The translations under genes were made by a program, and so were the position numbers. The notes below the pieces were generated by a model that saw only the letters and a list, made by a program, of their open reading frames with translations, was not told the origin of the DNA and ran no database searches. Below, one piece after another: positions 41,960 to 51,407 of a stretch of 64,000 bases of DNA (position 1 is the first letter of the stretch; each line of letters starts with the position of its first letter). The DNA lies in NCBI RefSeq assembly GCF_004521985.1, contig NZ_SBHZ01000016.1:62001-126000 (forward strand), given 5' to 3'. Origin of the DNA: Ectopseudomonas khazarica (GTDB taxonomy: Bacteria; Pseudomonadota; Gammaproteobacteria; Pseudomonadales; Pseudomonadaceae).

Positions 41960-41991
41960 CGAAAAGGCCGGGCAGATGCCCGGCCTTTTCG
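41960..41991. terminator. Bidirectional terminator between DUF2878 and pagL
   Basis: GAAAAGGCCGGGC (41961-41973) pairs with GCCCGGCCTTTTC (41978-41990), loop AGAT, extended by one C-G pair. A-run on the left, T-run on the right: works in both directions for the convergent genes. Confidence 0.9.
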
Positions 41992-42005
41992 TCTGCAGCG
42001 CAGGC

Positions 42006-42521
42006 TCAGAAGCTCATGCGGTAATGCAGGGTGTAGGCTTCGGCACCATCGTTCGGCTGCTTGAGGCCGGCGTTGGAGTAGTGCAGCGCACGCAGGCCGA
42101 TCTCCTGGCCGGAGAAACGCAGGCCGACACCGATGCGGTCCTCGAACTGGAAGGAGGAACCCAGCTCGTTGCCCTCCAGCTCGGTGCTGGAAAAGGCGGC
42201 CACGCCGATACCCGCTTCGATGTAGGGACGCACGCTCTGCCCGGCGAACTCATAGACGAATACCGGCGCGAAGGACAGGCTGTGGTTGCTCGCCGTGTCG
42301 TCGCCATCCCAGTAGGTATAACCCAGGTCCCAGTAGCCGGTCAGGCGGCCAACGCTGCTCTCGAACCAGCTCTTGTCCCAGTCCCACTGTGCACCCAGGC
42401 GGTACACCATGGTCGAATCCCCACTCTGGCCGATGGCGGCGGTGACATCCGCTGCTTGTGCAGCCCCCATCATTCCCAACGACAGCGCCGCGCTTGCAGC
42501 TAAGGCGTACAACTTCTTCAT
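42006..42521 (-). CDS. pagL: Lipid A 3-O-deacylase
   Basis: A 171-residue outer-membrane protein. A signal peptide (cleavage near residue 22, AQA-AD) is followed by an eight-strand-like barrel ending in MSF with the C-terminal Phe. The C-terminal part has ALHYSNAGLKQPNDGAE, matching the catalytic His-Ser-Glu arrangement of P. aeruginosa PagL (HxS and a Glu twelve residues on). It removes the 3-O acyl chain of lipid A. Same neighbours as in PAO1 (phr block on one side, murI on the other). Confidence 0.92.
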   Translation of the reverse strand: MKKLYALAASAALSLGMMGAAQAADVTAAIGQSGDSTMVYRLGAQWDWDKSWFESSVGRLTGYWDLGYTYWDGDDTASNHSLSFAPVFVYEFAGQSVRPYIEAGIGVAAFSSTELEGNELGSSFQFEDRIGVGLRFSGQEIGLRALHYSNAGLKQPNDGAEAYTLHYRMSF

Positions 42522-42621
42522 GAGTCATTCCTTTAAGTAGCGAGAGTTTTCATCAGGCTCGTTACAAAAATATAGAACTAATCGACATGAAGGGAGGCAA
42601 GAGGCGAAAAATTCACATTCA

Positions 42622-43410
42622 CTACAAGGAGAGGATTTCGGCCGTTTCACCAAGCAAAATCGGCAAGACCCGGGAAAGTTGCGCGGTATCGCCACTGCTC
42701 CAGTAACGGTTCGGCTGCGCCGCCTCGGTCGCTGCCAGGTCATGCTGAAGCAGCAGCCGCTGCAGCTGGCGCGCCACCGCGGCCCCGGTATCGATCAGCG
42801 TCACCGCGGGCGGCAGCAGTGTCGTCAGCAGCGGCCGCAAGAAGGGGTAGTGGGTGCAGCCAAGGATCAGCGTGTCGCAGCCTTCGTCCAGCAGGGGCGT
42901 CACGTAACGCTGCAGCAGCTCGCGTGTGGCCGCTGCCTGCAACGCGCCCGCCTCGATGCATTCGACCAGCCCCGGACAGGGCTGCGTGACCACCCGCACA
43001 TCGCCGGCAAAACGGTCGAGCAGCGCGGCGAACCTGGCGCTCTTCAGCGTACCGGTGGTCGCCAGCACGCCGACCACTCCGCTGCGGGTCGCCGCCGCGG
43101 CCGGCTTTACCGCAGGCTCCATGCCGACGATGGGCAACTGCGGATAACGCTCGCGCAGGTCAGCGGCGGCAGCGGCAGTGGCAGTGTTGCAGGCCAGCAC
43201 CAGCGCCTTGGCGCCCTGCGCCAGCAGGTGCTCGGTGATCCGCACGCAGCGCTCGCGGATGTACTCCGGGCTCTTCTCGCCATAGGGCACATGGCCGCTG
43301 TCTGCGACGTACAGCAGCGACTCGTTCGGCAGTAGCTGGCGGATCTCGCGCAGCACGGACAGGCCGCCGACGCCCGAGTCGAATACCCCGATCGGCGCGT
43401 TACTGGGCAT
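42622..43410 (-). CDS. murI: Glutamate racemase
   Basis: A 262-residue enzyme that makes D-glutamate for peptidoglycan. IGVFDSGVGGLSVLREI near the N-terminus, catalytic cysteines in LACNTATAAA and ILGCTHYPFLRPL. The ATG at 43410 is inside moeB (overlap 11 nt); an upstream in-frame ATG is less likely. Last gene of the hemA-prfA-prmC-moeB-murI unit; 101 bp then separate its stop from the pagL start. Confidence 0.95.
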   Translation of the reverse strand: MPSNAPIGVFDSGVGGLSVLREIRQLLPNESLLYVADSGHVPYGEKSPEYIRERCVRITEHLLAQGAKALVLACNTATAAAAADLRERYPQLPIVGMEPAVKPAAAATRSGVVGVLATTGTLKSARFAALLDRFAGDVRVVTQPCPGLVECIEAGALQAAATRELLQRYVTPLLDEGCDTLILGCTHYPFLRPLLTTLLPPAVTLIDTGAAVARQLQRLLLQHDLAATEAAQPNRYWSSGDTAQLSRVLPILLGETAEILSL

Positions 43411-44164
43411 CGCCACAGACACCGCAGGCAGGATCGCGCTTGACCCGCAACTCACGAAAGCGCGTACCCAGCGCGTCGATCAACAACAGGCGCCCCACCA
43501 GCGGCTCGCCGAATCCCGCCAGCAGCTTGAGCGCCTCCAGCGCCTGCAGGCTGCCCACCAGCCCGACCAGCGGGCCCACCACCCCGGCCTCGCTGCAGGT
43601 CAGCTCGGCTTCGCTGCCATGCCCGTAGAGACAGTGGTAGCACGGGCTGGCCGCATTGCGCGGGTCGAACACCGACAGCTGGCCCTCCAGGCGAATCGCC
43701 GCGCCGGAGACCAGCGGCTTGCCCGCCGCCACGCAGGCGACGTTGACCGCCTCGCGGGTGGAGAAGTTGTCCGAGCAGTCCAGCACCAGGTCGACAGCCT
43801 GCACCGCAGCCGCCAGCGAATCGGCATCCAGCGCCTGACGGTGCGGCACCAGGCTGACCTGCGGGTTGATCGCCGCCAGCCGCGCCATGGCCGAATCCAC
43901 CTTGGCCTGGCCGATGCTGGCGGTGTCGTGGGCGATCTGCCGCTGCAGGTTGGTCAGGTCCACCGTGTCGAAGTCGGCCAGGTGCAACTCGCCAACGCCG
44001 GCAGCAGCCAGGTACAGGGCCACGGGCGAGCCCAGCCCGCCCATGCCGACGATCAGCGCACGGCCCTGCTTGAGGCGCAGTTGCCCCTCCACGTCGATCT
44101 GTTTCAGCAGAATCTGCCGGCTGTAACGCAGCAGCTCATCATCGCTCAGCATCTGATCACTCAT
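43400..44164 (-). CDS. moeB: Molybdopterin-synthase adenylyltransferase MoeB (ThiF family)
   Basis: A 254-residue E1-like enzyme that adenylates the C-terminal Gly of MoaD in molybdopterin synthesis. ALIVGMGGLGSPVALYLAAAGVG is the nucleotide fold (quoted in part: LIVGMGGLGSPVAL), LVLDCSDNFSTREAVN the DCTDN-type motif, and CYHCLYG plus CGVCGD are the zinc cysteine pairs. The start ATG at 44164 overlaps prmC by 8 nt; the long upstream frame is a shadow of prmC. Confidence 0.94.
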   Translation of the reverse strand: MSDQMLSDDELLRYSRQILLKQIDVEGQLRLKQGRALIVGMGGLGSPVALYLAAAGVGELHLADFDTVDLTNLQRQIAHDTASIGQAKVDSAMARLAAINPQVSLVPHRQALDADSLAAAVQAVDLVLDCSDNFSTREAVNVACVAAGKPLVSGAAIRLEGQLSVFDPRNAASPCYHCLYGHGSEAELTCSEAGVVGPLVGLVGSLQALEALKLLAGFGEPLVGRLLLIDALGTRFRELRVKRDPACGVCGDAQ

Positions 44165-44990
44165 GGTCGAAACGTCCCAAACTGATGCGCTCGTGCCCGC
44201 CCAGGTCACGTCGGCTGTGTGCCTCGCTGAACCCCGCCGTGGCGAGCAGCTCACGCACGGCCTCGGCCTGGTCGAAGCCGTGCTCCAGCAGCAGCCAGCC
44301 GCCGGCCAGCAGGTACTGCGGCGCGGCCTGGATGATCGCACGAATATCGTCCAGCCCGTCGGCCCCGGCCACCAGCGCACTGCTCGGTTCGAAGCGCACG
44401 TCGCCCTGGTCCAGGTGGCGGTCGTCGGCGCGGATATAGGGTGGGTTGCTCAGGATCAGCCCGAAGCGCTGCCCGGCCAGGGCGGAGAACCAGTGGCTGT
44501 GCAGGAAGCGGACGTTGTCCAGTTGCAGACGCTGACGGTTGCGCTCGGCCAGGGCCACGGCGTCCTCGACGCGATCGACGCCGGTGACCTGCCAGCCCGG
44601 CCGCTCGCTGGCCAGGGCCAGGGCAATGGCGCCGGTGCCGGTGCCGAGATCCAGCGCCGCCAGTGGCGTGGCCGGCAGCAGCGCGAGCGCGCTCTCCACC
44701 AGCAGCTCGGTGTCCGGGCGCGGAATCAGGGTATGCGGCGCGACCTCCAGGTCCAGGCTCCAGAAGCCCTGATGGCCAAGGATGTAGGCTACCGGTTCAC
44801 CCTGGCGACGGCGCTGCAGGTGACTCCGGAACAGGCCCAGCTGATCGGCGTCCAGCTCGCGCTCCGGCCAGGTACGCAGATAGCTGCGCGGCTTGCCCAG
44901 TGCGGCGGCCAGCAGCAGCTCGGCGTCCAGCCGTGGCGTGGGCGAGTCAGGCAGCTCGGCGGTGTTGAGCAGGGATTCGATGGTGGACAT
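44157..44990 (-). CDS. prmC: Peptide chain release factor N5-glutamine methyltransferase
   Basis: A 277-residue SAM-dependent enzyme that methylates the GGQ glutamine of RF1/RF2. LDLGTGTGAIALAL is the SAM site, and LILSNPPYIRADD contains the NPPY catalytic motif. It overlaps moeB downstream by 8 nt. It sits 224 bp after prfA, its substrate gene, the common pairing. Confidence 0.96.
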   Translation of the reverse strand: MSTIESLLNTAELPDSPTPRLDAELLLAAALGKPRSYLRTWPERELDADQLGLFRSHLQRRRQGEPVAYILGHQGFWSLDLEVAPHTLIPRPDTELLVESALALLPATPLAALDLGTGTGAIALALASERPGWQVTGVDRVEDAVALAERNRQRLQLDNVRFLHSHWFSALAGQRFGLILSNPPYIRADDRHLDQGDVRFEPSSALVAGADGLDDIRAIIQAAPQYLLAGGWLLLEHGFDQAEAVRELLATAGFSEAHSRRDLGGHERISLGRFDHE

Positions 44991-45214
44991 GCGTTAAGCC
45001 TCGAGCGGCAAGCTTCAGCGACAAGATGACCCGCACTCGGCGGCGGCGTGTGCCTTGCTGTTCTCTGCTGGATGGATCGGGGCGCCTGTCACGCCTGCTC
45101 GAGCCACCGCGTGGAAGGGTGGATGAAAAAGCCTCATCCAGCCCAGGGGTTCATCCATGCGTCCCGGATTGCATCCGGCGATCCGGCAGACTCAGCTCGC
45201 GGCTCGTCGCTGTC

Positions 45215-46297
45215 CTAGTCGCCCAGCGCCGCCAGCTGATCGGCCTGGTACTCGGCCAGCAACGGCTCGATCACCGCCTCCACGCTGCCGGCAATCACTT
45301 CGTTGAGCGAATACAGGGTCAGGTTGATGCGGTGGTCGGTAACCCGGCCCTGCGGGAAGTTGTAGGTGCGGATGCGCTCGGAGCGGTCGCCGGAGCCGAC
45401 CAACAGCTTGCGCGTGTCGGACATTTCCTTGTGCGCGGCGGCGTCCTGCTGGTCCTGCAGCTTGGCCGCCAGCCAGGCCATGGCCTTGGCGCGGTTCTTG
45501 TGCTGCGAACGTTCTTCCTGGCACTCCACCACCGTGCCGGTGGGGATGTGGGTGATGCGGATCGCCGAGTCGGTGGTGTTGACGTGCTGACCACCGGCGC
45601 CGGAGCTGCGGTAGGTATCGACGCGCAGGTCGGCCGGGTTGATCTCGATGGCGGCCTGCTCATCCGGCTCCGGCAACACCGCCACGGTGCAGGCGGAGGT
45701 GTGGATACGGCCCTGGGATTCGGTCTCCGGCACGCGCTGCACGCGGTGCGCACCGGACTCGAACTTGAGCTTGGCGTAGACGTTGTCACCCTCGACGCGG
45801 GCGATCACTTCCTTGAAGCCGCCGTGCTCGCCCTCGTTGGCCGACAGCACCTCGACCCGCCAGCCCTGCTTCTCGGCATAACGCGAATACATGCGGAACA
45901 GGTCGCCGGAGAAGATCGCCGCCTCGTCGCCACCGGTGCCGGCGCGGATTTCCAGATAGACGTTGCGCCCGTCGTTGGGGTCCTTCGGCAGCAACATACG
46001 CTGCAGGCGGTCCTCCAGCTCGACCAGCGCCTCACGGGCCTGGGCGACTTCCTCCTCGGCCATCTCGCGCAGGTCCGGGTCGCTGTCCTTGAGCAGCGCC
46101 TGAGCACCTTCGAGGTCGGCCTGCACCTTGCGCAGCTCGCGGAAGGTGGCGATTACCGGCTCGATCTCGGCATATTCCTTGGAGTACGCCCGAAACTGGC
46201 TCTGCTTGGCGATCACCTCAGCGTCGCCGAGCAGCGCCGTGAGTTCCTCGAAGCGATCGCTGAGATTGTCCAGCTTGTTCAACAGTGAAGCTTTCAT
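45215..46297 (-). CDS. prfA: Peptide chain release factor 1
   Basis: A 360-residue RF1 that terminates translation at UAA/UAG. The GGQ tripeptide is at 235-237 in SSGAGGQHVNTTDSAIR, and the anticodon-like PxT (here PET in VPETESQGR, about 189-191) gives RF1 specificity. The ATG overlaps the hemA stop by 4 nt (ATGA). Confidence 0.97.
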   Translation of the reverse strand: MKASLLNKLDNLSDRFEELTALLGDAEVIAKQSQFRAYSKEYAEIEPVIATFRELRKVQADLEGAQALLKDSDPDLREMAEEEVAQAREALVELEDRLQRMLLPKDPNDGRNVYLEIRAGTGGDEAAIFSGDLFRMYSRYAEKQGWRVEVLSANEGEHGGFKEVIARVEGDNVYAKLKFESGAHRVQRVPETESQGRIHTSACTVAVLPEPDEQAAIEINPADLRVDTYRSSGAGGQHVNTTDSAIRITHIPTGTVVECQEERSQHKNRAKAMAWLAAKLQDQQDAAAHKEMSDTRKLLVGSGDRSERIRTYNFPQGRVTDHRINLTLYSLNEVIAGSVEAVIEPLLAEYQADQLAALGD

Positions 46298-47574
46298 TGC
46301 AGACCTTTGTCCTGCGGCGCGCTCTCGTCGAGGGCGAACAATTCCTGGGCCAGGCTGAGCGCGTCGATGCGCCCCTCGGCGGTAAGTTTCTTCATGCGCA
46401 CGCTGGGCGCGTGCAGCAGCTTGTTGGTCAGGCCGCGCGCCAGTTGCGCCAGCACGTCTTCGGGATTGCTGCCGTTGACCAGCATGCGCTGGGCCTTGGC
46501 CAGTTCCTCGTCACGCAGGCGCTCGGCCTGCTGGCGGTAGGCCTTGAGCACATCCACCGCGGCCAGCTCGCGCAGGCGCTGCATGAAGTCGTCGGTACCG
46601 GCGGCGACCAGCTCCTCGGCCGCCTGCGCCGCGCCCTGACGGCTCTTGAGGTTTTCCTCGATGACCTCGTGCAGGTCGTCGACGGTATAGAGGTAGACGT
46701 CATCCAGCTCGCCCACCTGCGGCTCGATATCGCGCGGCACGGCGATGTCGACCATGAAGATCGGCTTGTGCTTGCGCTTCTTCAGCGCACTCTCCACGGC
46801 GCCCTTGCCGAGGATCGGCAGCTGACTGGCCGTGGAACTGATGACGATGTCGCTGTGCGCCAGCTCATCGGGGATGTCCGAGAGCAGCACCGCATGGGCG
46901 CCGAACTGCTCGGCCAGCTGGCTGGCACGCTCCAGCGTGCGGTTGGCGACGACGATGCGCTTGATGCCCTGGTCGTACAGGTGCCGCGCCACCAGGCTGA
47001 TGGTCTCGCCGGCACCGATCAGCAGCGCCTGGCTGCGGTGCAGGTCGGCGAAGATCTGCTTGGCCAGGCTGACCGCCGCGAAGGCCACGGAAACCGGGTT
47101 CTCGCCGATGGCGGTGTCGGTGCGCACGGTCTTGGCGGTGCTGAAGGTGGCCTGGAACAGACGCCCCAGCAACGGCCCGACGGTGCCGGCCTCGCGGGCC
47201 ACGGCATAGGCGGACTTGAGCTGGCCGAGAATCTGCGGCTCACCGAGGACCATCGAGTCCAGCCCGCAGGCCACGCGCATCATGTGGCGCACGGCGGCGT
47301 CGTCACTGTGCACGTAGGCACAGGCTCGCAATTCGTCGATGCTCAGGCGGTGATAGCTGGCCAGCCATTGCAGCACTTCGTCGCTGCTCAGCTGATCCTG
47401 CTCCAGGTACAGCTCGCTGCGGTTGCAGGTCGAGAGGATCGCCGCCTCGCGGCTGGGCGTCAGCCGGCACAGCTGCTGCAATGCCTCGACCAGTTGCTCC
47501 GGGGTGAAAGCAACGCGCTCACGCACCTCTACCGAGGCGGTCTTGTGGTTGATACCGAGGGCGATGAAGGCCAT
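46294..47574 (-). CDS. hemA: Glutamyl-tRNA reductase
   Basis: A 426-residue enzyme that makes glutamate-1-semialdehyde, first committed step of C5-pathway heme synthesis. The catalytic Cys50 lies in STCNRSELYLEQ; the NADPH domain has ALLIGAGETISLVARHL. The start ATG at 47574 begins MAFIALGINHKTAS, standard for Pseudomonas HemA. First gene of the operon; coupled to prfA by ATGA. hemH elsewhere in the window completes the other end of the pathway. Confidence 0.97.
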   Translation of the reverse strand: MAFIALGINHKTASVEVRERVAFTPEQLVEALQQLCRLTPSREAAILSTCNRSELYLEQDQLSSDEVLQWLASYHRLSIDELRACAYVHSDDAAVRHMMRVACGLDSMVLGEPQILGQLKSAYAVAREAGTVGPLLGRLFQATFSTAKTVRTDTAIGENPVSVAFAAVSLAKQIFADLHRSQALLIGAGETISLVARHLYDQGIKRIVVANRTLERASQLAEQFGAHAVLLSDIPDELAHSDIVISSTASQLPILGKGAVESALKKRKHKPIFMVDIAVPRDIEPQVGELDDVYLYTVDDLHEVIEENLKSRQGAAQAAEELVAAGTDDFMQRLRELAAVDVLKAYRQQAERLRDEELAKAQRMLVNGSNPEDVLAQLARGLTNKLLHAPSVRMKKLTAEGRIDALSLAQELFALDESAPQDKGLQ

Positions 47575-47965
47575 GCAGAGTCGCTGAGGGGCAATACGGA
47601 AGCCGGCAATTGTCCTACTTCGCCCCCGAGAGAACAACTACCGCGACCTATTGTCCCAATAGACAGTTCGCCGCATCGTCCTGGCCAGTGGGCTTGCTCC
47701 AAGGCTTGTGTCATGATGCCGCGAACGTCGCAGGGCACGAGCCGGCATGGCCGTCGCCCCGGAATAACGCACGACAAGGTGCCTGGGTCCGTTCCTGTTT
47801 CATCGCGCGCCGCATTTGCCGCGCAACTCGAAGGGACGGGCAGGTTTTGCCGCGAGACTGCATTACTCGATGACTCATTTGGACGACCAAACTTCGCCTC
47901 TCGTGCCTTGCCTCGCGCCAGAACCAGCTCCGTCGCAGCCGCGAACGAAACGGAAACAAACCCTG
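47575..47965. other. Divergent hemA / TPR-lipoprotein control region
   Basis: A 391-bp gap with no supported gene. It contains CTATTG-TCC-CAATAG (47648-47662), a perfect 6-3-6 dyad that could be an operator for hemA or the TPR gene. Frames extending into it lack a ribosome binding site. I see no other structure. Confidence 0.5.
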
Positions 47966-49693
47966 ATGACCAGACCCCTCGCGTTAGTCACTGCAATTGC
48001 CCTTCTCAGCGGCTGCCAAACCTTCGCCCCCAGCGAGCCTGACGGCACGCCGCCGGTGCAGGAAGCCGACCAGAGCACCCAGCTGAAGCCGGAAGAATAC
48101 GGCTCGTTCAGCCAGGAAACCCTGTTCGCCCTGCTCACCGCCGAACTGGCGGGGCAGCGCAATCGCTTCGATATCGCCCTGGGCAACTACGTGCAGCAGG
48201 CCAACGCCACCGGCGACCCCGCGGTCGCCGAGCGCGCCTTCCGCATCGCCGAGTACCTCGGCGCCGAGCAGGCCGCACTGGACAGCGCACTGATCTGGGC
48301 GCAGAACGCGCCGCAGAACATCGACGCACAACGCGCGGCGGCCGTGCAGCTGGCTCGCGCCGGCCGCTATGACGAATCCATGACCTACATGGAGCAGGTG
48401 CTGCAGCGCCAGGGCGACACCCACTTCGATTTTCTCGCGCTGTCTGCCGCGGAAACCGACCCGGACACCCGCGCCGGCCTGCTGCAAGGCTTCGACCGGC
48501 TGCTGAGCAAGAACCCGGACAACAGCCAGCTGCTGTTCGGCAAGGCCATCCTCCTGCAACAGGACGGCCGCGCCGAAGAAGCCCTGGAGCTGCTCGAGGA
48601 ACGCCCCGGCAGCGCCAAGGAAGTGTCCCCGCTGCTGCTGCGCGCCCGCCTGCTGCAGAGTCTGGGACGTGGCGAGGAAGCGCTGCCCCTGCTGCAGAAA
48701 GGCATCCGCGAGAACCCCGACGACAAGCGCCTGCGCCTGACCTATGCACGCCTGCTGGTCGAGCAGGACCGCCTCGACGACGCCAAGGGCGAGTTCTCCA
48801 AGCTGGTGCAGGAAAATCCCAACGACGACGACCTGCGCTTCTCCCTGGCGCTGGTGTGCCTGGAAGCCGAAGCCTGGGAAGAAGCCATCGTCTACCTGGA
48901 AGAGCTGGTCGAACGGCGCAGCCATGTCGACGCGGCGCACTACAACCTGGGCCGTGCCTACGAAGAGCTGGAGGACAGCGACAGCGCCCTGCAGGAGTAC
49001 GGCATGGTCGGCCCCAGCAACGACTACCTGCCGGCCCAGCAACGCCAGGCCGAGCTGCTGTTCAACCAGCAGCGCAACGACGACGCCAGCCGTCGCCTGG
49101 CCGAAGCGCGCGAGGCGCAGCCCGACTACGCCATCCAGCTGTACCTGATCGAAGCCGAGGGGCTGAGCAACCATGACCAGGTCGACTCGGCCTGGCAGGT
49201 GATCAATCAGGGCCTCGAGCAGTTCCCCGACGACCTCAACCTGCTCTATACCCGTGCCATGCTGGCGGAGAAGCGCGACGACCTGGCCCAGCTGGAACAC
49301 GACCTGCGCTACATCCTCGAGCGCGAGCCGGATCACGCCATGGCGCTCAACGCCCTCGGCTACACCCTGGCCGACCGCACCACGCGTTATCAGGAGGCCC
49401 ACGACCTGATCGAGAAGGCCCACCAGCTCAACCCGGACGACCCGGCCATCCTCGACAGCCTCGGCTGGGTCAACTATCGCCTGGGTAACCTGGAGGAAGC
49501 CGAACGCTTCCTGCGCCTGGCGCTGAAGAAATTCCCCGACCACGAGGTTGCCGCCCACCTTGGCGAAGTGCTCTGGGCCCGGGGCAAGCAGCGCGAGGCC
49601 CGCAGCGTCTGGCGCGAGGCCCTGGCCGAGACACCTGACAGCCCCATCCTGCGCGACACCCTCTCGCGCCTGACCGGTTCCGAGACGCCCTGA
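47966..49693 (+). CDS. TPR-repeat lipoprotein
   Basis: A 575-residue protein with a lipoprotein signal (ALLSGC, Cys17) and numerous tetratricopeptide repeats from about 65 to the C-terminus; the last are clearest (ALNALGYTLADRTTRYQEAHDLIEKAHQLNPDD in parts, then AILDSLGWVNYRLGNLEEAE). I set the start at the ATG at 47966, which gives the lipobox; an earlier ATG at 47873 would add 31 residues. It precedes lolB with an overlap and corresponds to PA4667 in PAO1. A scaffold role in outer-membrane biogenesis is plausible. Confidence 0.88.
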   Translation: MTRPLALVTAIALLSGCQTFAPSEPDGTPPVQEADQSTQLKPEEYGSFSQETLFALLTAELAGQRNRFDIALGNYVQQANATGDPAVAERAFRIAEYLGAEQAALDSALIWAQNAPQNIDAQRAAAVQLARAGRYDESMTYMEQVLQRQGDTHFDFLALSAAETDPDTRAGLLQGFDRLLSKNPDNSQLLFGKAILLQQDGRAEEALELLEERPGSAKEVSPLLLRARLLQSLGRGEEALPLLQKGIRENPDDKRLRLTYARLLVEQDRLDDAKGEFSKLVQENPNDDDLRFSLALVCLEAEAWEEAIVYLEELVERRSHVDAAHYNLGRAYEELEDSDSALQEYGMVGPSNDYLPAQQRQAELLFNQQRNDDASRRLAEAREAQPDYAIQLYLIEAEGLSNHDQVDSAWQVINQGLEQFPDDLNLLYTRAMLAEKRDDLAQLEHDLRYILEREPDHAMALNALGYTLADRTTRYQEAHDLIEKAHQLNPDDPAILDSLGWVNYRLGNLEEAERFLRLALKKFPDHEVAAHLGEVLWARGKQREARSVWREALAETPDSPILRDTLSRLTGSETP

Positions 49694-50307
49694 TGCTTCG
49701 TCACCTTCTTGTTTTCAGCCTCATCGCCCTGCTCGCCGGCTGCGCCGGCCTCACCTCGCACGAAGCGCTGGAAGGCCAGGGCGACCCGGCGCAGTGGAAA
49801 GCCCATAAACAGCAGATCAGCCAGCTCGACGGCTGGCAGATCAACGGCAAGATCGGCATTCGTGCGCCCAGCGACTCGGGCAGCGCCACGCTGTTCTGGC
49901 TGCAACGCCAGGACTACTACGATATCCGCCTGTCCGGCCCGCTCGGTGGCGGCGCCGCCCGTCTGACCGGCCGCCCGGGCGACATCCTGCTGGAAGTGTC
50001 CAACCGCGGCCGCTATCGCGCCGAATCGCCGGAAGCCCTGCTGCGTGAACAGCTGCACCTGGACCTGCCGGTCTCCAACCTGCTCTGGTGGATTCGCGGC
50101 CTGCCGGCCCCGGAAAGCCGCAGCCGCATCACCCTCGACGGCGAAAGCCACCTGGCCCGCCTGGAGCAGGACGGCTGGCGAGTGGAGTATCAGCGCTACA
50201 CCGAACAGAACGGCTACGCCCTGCCCGAGCGCCTGAAGCTCTACGGCCAGGACCTGGAGGTCACCCTGGTGATCAAGGACTGGCAGCCGCGTCAGCTCGG
50301 CCAGTAA
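49693..50307 (+). CDS. lolB: Outer-membrane lipoprotein receptor LolB
   Basis: A 204-residue lipoprotein (LLAGCAGL, Cys17) that accepts lipoproteins from LolA and inserts them in the outer membrane. GWQINGKIGIRAPSDSGSATLFW and the hydrophobic protruding-loop region near GPLGGGAARL are typical. The start overlaps the TPR gene stop by one base (TGATG). Gene order lolB-ispE-tRNA-prs is conserved in Pseudomonas. Confidence 0.93.
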   Translation: MLRHLLVFSLIALLAGCAGLTSHEALEGQGDPAQWKAHKQQISQLDGWQINGKIGIRAPSDSGSATLFWLQRQDYYDIRLSGPLGGGAARLTGRPGDILLEVSNRGRYRAESPEALLREQLHLDLPVSNLLWWIRGLPAPESRSRITLDGESHLARLEQDGWRVEYQRYTEQNGYALPERLKLYGQDLEVTLVIKDWQPRQLGQ

Positions 50308-50322
50308 GCCCGCACTCCAACC

Positions 50323-50441
50323 TTGTGGGAGGGGCCTCAGCCGCGACAGCGTCGGCGATGGCTCAGCGTTTCGGCTGAGCATTTCGCGGCTAAGGCCGCT
50401 CCTACAGGGGCTGCGGTCTTTGTAGGAGCAGCTTTAGCCGC
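50323..50441. repeat. Pseudomonas REP elements (inverted pair plus a third unit)
   Basis: An inverted pair at 50385-50406 (CGCGGCTAAGGCCGCTCC...) and 50421-50441 (TGTAGGAGCAGCTTTAGCCGC), with a third related unit (GTGGGAGGGGCCTCAGCCGCGA) at 50325-50346. These GC-rich repeats with GTAGGAG cores are typical of Pseudomonas REPs in intergenic regions. They lie between lolB and ispE and account for the open frame that runs upstream of ispE. Confidence 0.8.
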
Positions 50442-50511
50442 AATGCGCCTGCCAAGGCATTTCCCGCATACAATCGCCACCTATTCTCGCGACGACGCCC
50501 CTGCTCCGACC

Positions 50512-51381
50512 ATGACCGCCATCCCCGCCCACGCCGAACTCACCCTGCCCGCTCCCGCCAAGCTCAACCTGATGCTGCATATCCTCGGCCGCCGCGCCGA
50601 CGGCTACCACGAGCTGCAGACCCTGTTCCAGTTTCTCGAGCATGGCGACGAGCTTGGCTTCAGCCTGCGCCAGGATGGCGAGATTCGCCTGCACACCCCC
50701 ATCGAAGGCGTTGCGCACGACAGCAACCTGATCGTGCGCGCCGCCAAGCGGCTGCAGGAAGCCAGCGGTACGTCACTAGGCGCCGACATCTGGCTGGACA
50801 AGCACCTGCCCATGGGCGGCGGCATCGGTGGCGGCAGCTCGGATGCCGCCACCACCCTGCTCGGCCTCGACCACCTGTGGCACACGCAACTGGGCGAGGA
50901 TCGCCTGGCCGAGCTGGGCCTGGCACTGGGCGCCGACGTACCGGTATTCGTGCGCGGCCGCGCCGCCTTCGCCGAGGGCGTTGGCGAGTACCTGACGCCC
51001 GTGGAGCTGGACGAACCCTGGTTCCTCGTCGCGGTGCCGCAAGTCTTTGTAAGCACAGCAGAAGTTTTCGGCTCGCCCGAGTTGACACGGGATACGCCGC
51101 CCATTAAAGTTCGCAGCCTTCTTGCGGGGGGTGGTCGAAACGACTGCCAGCCGGTTGTAGAGAAGCGTTACCCAGAAGTTCGTAACGCTTTGATCTTGTT
51201 GAACAAATTCGTTTCAGCTAGATTGACCGGCACTGGAGCTTGTGTATTTGGGAGCTTCCCAAATCGGGACGATGCTGATAAAGTCGCCCGCCAACTTCCA
51301 GGCACTCTGCCGAGCTTTGTCGCTCAAGGTCGCAACATTTCGATGCTGCACCGCAGGCTCCAAGCATTGGCCAAGAAGTGA
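50512..51381 (+). CDS. ispE: 4-diphosphocytidyl-2-C-methyl-D-erythritol kinase
   Basis: A 289-residue GHMP kinase of the MEP isoprenoid pathway. LPAPAKLNLMLHILGRRADGYHEL is the start of the substrate site (quoted in part: PAKLNLMLHILGRRADGYH), and LPMGGGIGGGSSDAATTL is the ATP loop. The C-terminal LTGTGACVFG is the third motif. The ATG at 50512 is preferred; the frame further upstream passes through REP sequence. From about 51045 onward the base composition becomes clearly more AT-rich up to the first tRNA. Confidence 0.95.
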   Translation: MTAIPAHAELTLPAPAKLNLMLHILGRRADGYHELQTLFQFLEHGDELGFSLRQDGEIRLHTPIEGVAHDSNLIVRAAKRLQEASGTSLGADIWLDKHLPMGGGIGGGSSDAATTLLGLDHLWHTQLGEDRLAELGLALGADVPVFVRGRAAFAEGVGEYLTPVELDEPWFLVAVPQVFVSTAEVFGSPELTRDTPPIKVRSLLAGGGRNDCQPVVEKRYPEVRNALILLNKFVSARLTGTGACVFGSFPNRDDADKVARQLPGTLPSFVAQGRNISMLHRRLQALAKK

Positions 51382-51407
51382 ATGCTCAGCATTCGGTTAT
51401 ACGATAC

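Noticed and set aside
50323..50511. N-terminal extension of ispE from a TTG
   Set aside because: The extension runs through REP repeats, is unlike IspE, and the normal IspE N-terminus begins at the ATG at 50512.
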